NCBI RefSeq assembly: GCF_001668615.1
Contig: NZ_LZMC01000009.1
Location: 43,684 to 107,683, forward strand
Reading direction: 5' to 3'
Origin: Mycobacterium sp. 1274761.0
GTDB lineage: Bacteria > Actinomycetota > Actinomycetes > Mycobacteriales > Mycobacteriaceae
Length of the DNA: 64,000 nt
Of the stretch, positions 62,771 to 64,000 are shown piece by piece (position 1 is the first letter of the stretch; every line of letters starts with the position of its first letter). Made by a program: the position numbers and the translations under genes. The notes under the pieces are model-generated. The model made no database searches. It had not been told where the DNA came from and worked only from the letters and a program-made list of their open reading frames with translations.

Positions 62771-64000
62771 TCAGGCCGCCATGGCGGACTCGGAGTAGGT
62801 GACGGACAAGTCGCCGTTCTCGACCGTGATGCGAATGACGCCGCCAGCCTGGACCTCACCCCTGAGCAGTGCACGCCCGATCTTCGTCTCGACCTCATGT
62901 GCGATGTAGCGACGCAGCGGTCGCGCGCCATACACCGGGTCGTACCCGTGCTCGGCGATCATCCGACTGGCCTCGGGTGTGATATCGAATTGAATCTGCC
63001 TGTCCGCCAGACGCTTTCTCAGATCCTCGAGTTGAAGCTCGACGATGCGTTCGATCTGTGTGATAGCCAGCGGCGTGAACAGCACGATATCGTCGACGCG
63101 ATTCAGGAACTCGGGACGGAAATGCCCCCGCAACTCGGCCATCACGCGTTCCCGCGCGTCGGGCTTGATCTCGCCGTCACCCGTTACACCGTCGAAAAGG
63201 TAATGCGACCCGATGTTCGACGTCATGATGACCACGGTGTTGCGGAAGTCGACGTGGCGGCCCTGCGCATCGGTGAGCCGGCCGTCGTCGAGCACCTGCA
63301 GGAGTGTATTGAATACGTCGGCGTGCGCCTTCTCGATCTCGTCGAACAGCACAACTGAGTACGGCTTGCGCCGTACCGCCTCGGTGAGTTGGCCACCTTC
63401 GTCATAGCCGACATATCCCGGCGGCGCGCCGACCAAACGACTCACCGTATGCCGCTCCTGATACTCGCTCATGTCCAGCCGGACCATGTTTTCTTCGCTG
63501 TCGAACAGCGCTGCGGCAAGGGTTTTGGCGAGCTCTGTCTTGCCGACACCCGTCGGACCCAGGAAGATGAACGATCCGATCGGTCGCCGCGGGTCGCGAA
63601 TTCCCGACCTAGCGCGGATCACCGCATCCGCCACGAGCTGCACCGCCTCGTCCTGGCCGATCACCCGTTCGTGCAGTATCTCGTCGAGGCGTAACAGCTT
63701 CTCACGCTCGCCCTCCTGCAGCCGGGACACCGGGATGCCGGTCCACGTAGACACGATCTCGGCGATTTCATCCTCGGTGACGACTTCGCGGAGTAGCCGC
63801 CGTTGGCCCTGTTTGGACCTCAACTGCTCCTCGGCGGCCTCCAACTTCCGTTCCACGTCGCGCATCTCGCCGTAGCGCAGCTCGGCGGCGCGGTTGAGGT
63901 CGTAGTTGCGCTCCGCTTCCTCGGCGTCGCGTCGAAGCTGCTCCAGTTGCTCGCGCAGTGGGACGCCGAGCGGCAGGCGATCAAGCGCGTCCAGGAACTG
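62771..64000 (-). CDS. clpB: ClpB-family AAA+ disaggregase (5' end outside window)
   Basis: 409 residues are visible; the frame is open to the window edge. It starts in the coiled-coil middle domain ([20 protein letters not shown]), then the second AAA+ domain with [10 protein letters not shown] (Walker A), [11 protein letters not shown] (Walker B), the pore loop [13 protein letters not shown] and [11 protein letters not shown]. It dissolves protein aggregates with DnaK. The tail [14 protein letters not shown] and its tight linkage to Trx mark it as an accessory, operon-borne copy rather than the stand-alone core clpB; that is inference. Confidence 0.9.
   Translation of the reverse strand, partial: QFLDALDRLPLGVPLREQLEQLRRDAEEAERNYDLNRAAELRYGEMRDVERKLEAAEEQLRSKQGQRRLLREVVTEDEIAEIVSTWTGIPVSRLQEGEREKLLRLDEILHERVIGQDEAVQLVADAVIRARSGIRDPRRPIGSFIFLGPTGVGKTELAKTLAAALFDSEENMVRLDMSEYQERHTVSRLVGAPPGYVGYDEGGQLTEAVRRKPYSVVLFDEIEKAHADVFNTLLQVLDDGRLTDAQGRHVDFRNTVVIMTSNIGSHYLFDGVTGDGEIKPDARERVMAELRGHFRPEFLNRVDDIVLFTPLAITQIERIVELQLEDLRKRLADRQIQFDITPEASRMIAEHGYDPVYGARPLRRYIAHEVETKIGRALLRGEVQAGGVIRITVENGDLSVTYSESAMAA

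Overview
The window is chromosomal DNA of a Mycobacterium, most likely a fast-growing or environmental species. The evidence is high GC, long overlapping shadow frames, proline-rich Pra-type membrane proteins, an antigen 85-type mycolyltransferase, an EmbR/PknH pair, 13E12-type HNH gene remnants, many fad/ech/ltp lipid genes, and gene order from about 4.4 to 19.3 kb that matches M. tuberculosis Rv1078 to Rv1062 in reverse. All homologies are from recognition of the translated sequence; no database search was run.

Layout. (1) 0-4.4 kb: an epoxide-hydrolase-like fragment, an FAD monooxygenase and a divergent glutaryl-CoA-dehydrogenase-like FadE. A perfect 26-bp palindrome lies between the last two. 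(2) 4.4-19.3 kb: conserved core block with pra, cbs, lipU, an SGNH esterase, fadA3, a Bax-inhibitor-1-like protein, echA9-echA8, a membrane alpha/beta hydrolase, rhodanese, cysteine-dioxygenase-like cupin, lpqV and two patatins. A gene carrying an 18-bp minisatellite is inserted between the patatins. (3) 19.3-26.7 kb: small secreted proteins, an oxidoreductase behind a KstR box, a LysR/SDR divergent pair, and embR-pknH. (4) 26.8-41.9 kb: ltp1, a nuclease-like AbiEi/DUF559 gene bracketed by two copies of one hairpin repeat, FadD, hydrolases, a beta-propeller protein, a lipoprotein, an MDR reductase, a lipoprotein protease, an Ag85 protein, MddA and SodC. (5) 41.9-46.7 kb: a MASE1-GAF-SpoIIE phosphatase, an ArsR-CDF metal pair and a DUF5996 protein.

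(6) 46.7-53.1 kb is a scarred accessory zone. It holds an SDR tail fragment, a TetR/P450 pair, and a 13E12 HNH gene split into two pieces about 3 kb apart with a dienelactone hydrolase, a truncated globin and a LipJ-like cyclase between them. A short direct repeat flanks the cyclase. The 3' half of a tRNA at 52.88-52.92 kb looks like the attachment scar of an integrated element.

(7) 53.1-57.5 kb: a TetR plus Ltp2-like/DUF35/P450/enoyl-CoA hydratase catabolic cluster. (8) 57.5-64 kb, reading leftward: ClpB, thioredoxin, UBP-type zinc finger, a cyclic-nucleotide-domain/thioredoxin-reductase-like fusion, DUF2267, a histone-fold DUF1931 protein, an HtrA-type protease and a small membrane-associated protein. 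This stress gene set is the most interesting system in the window. It combines disaggregase, redox, protease and possible chromatin-like functions, and its ClpB/thioredoxin/DegP core parallels the transmissible locus of stress tolerance of proteobacteria. Two of its genes (HtrA and DUF2267) carry single-base deletions, so either the locus is decaying here or the assembly has indel errors.
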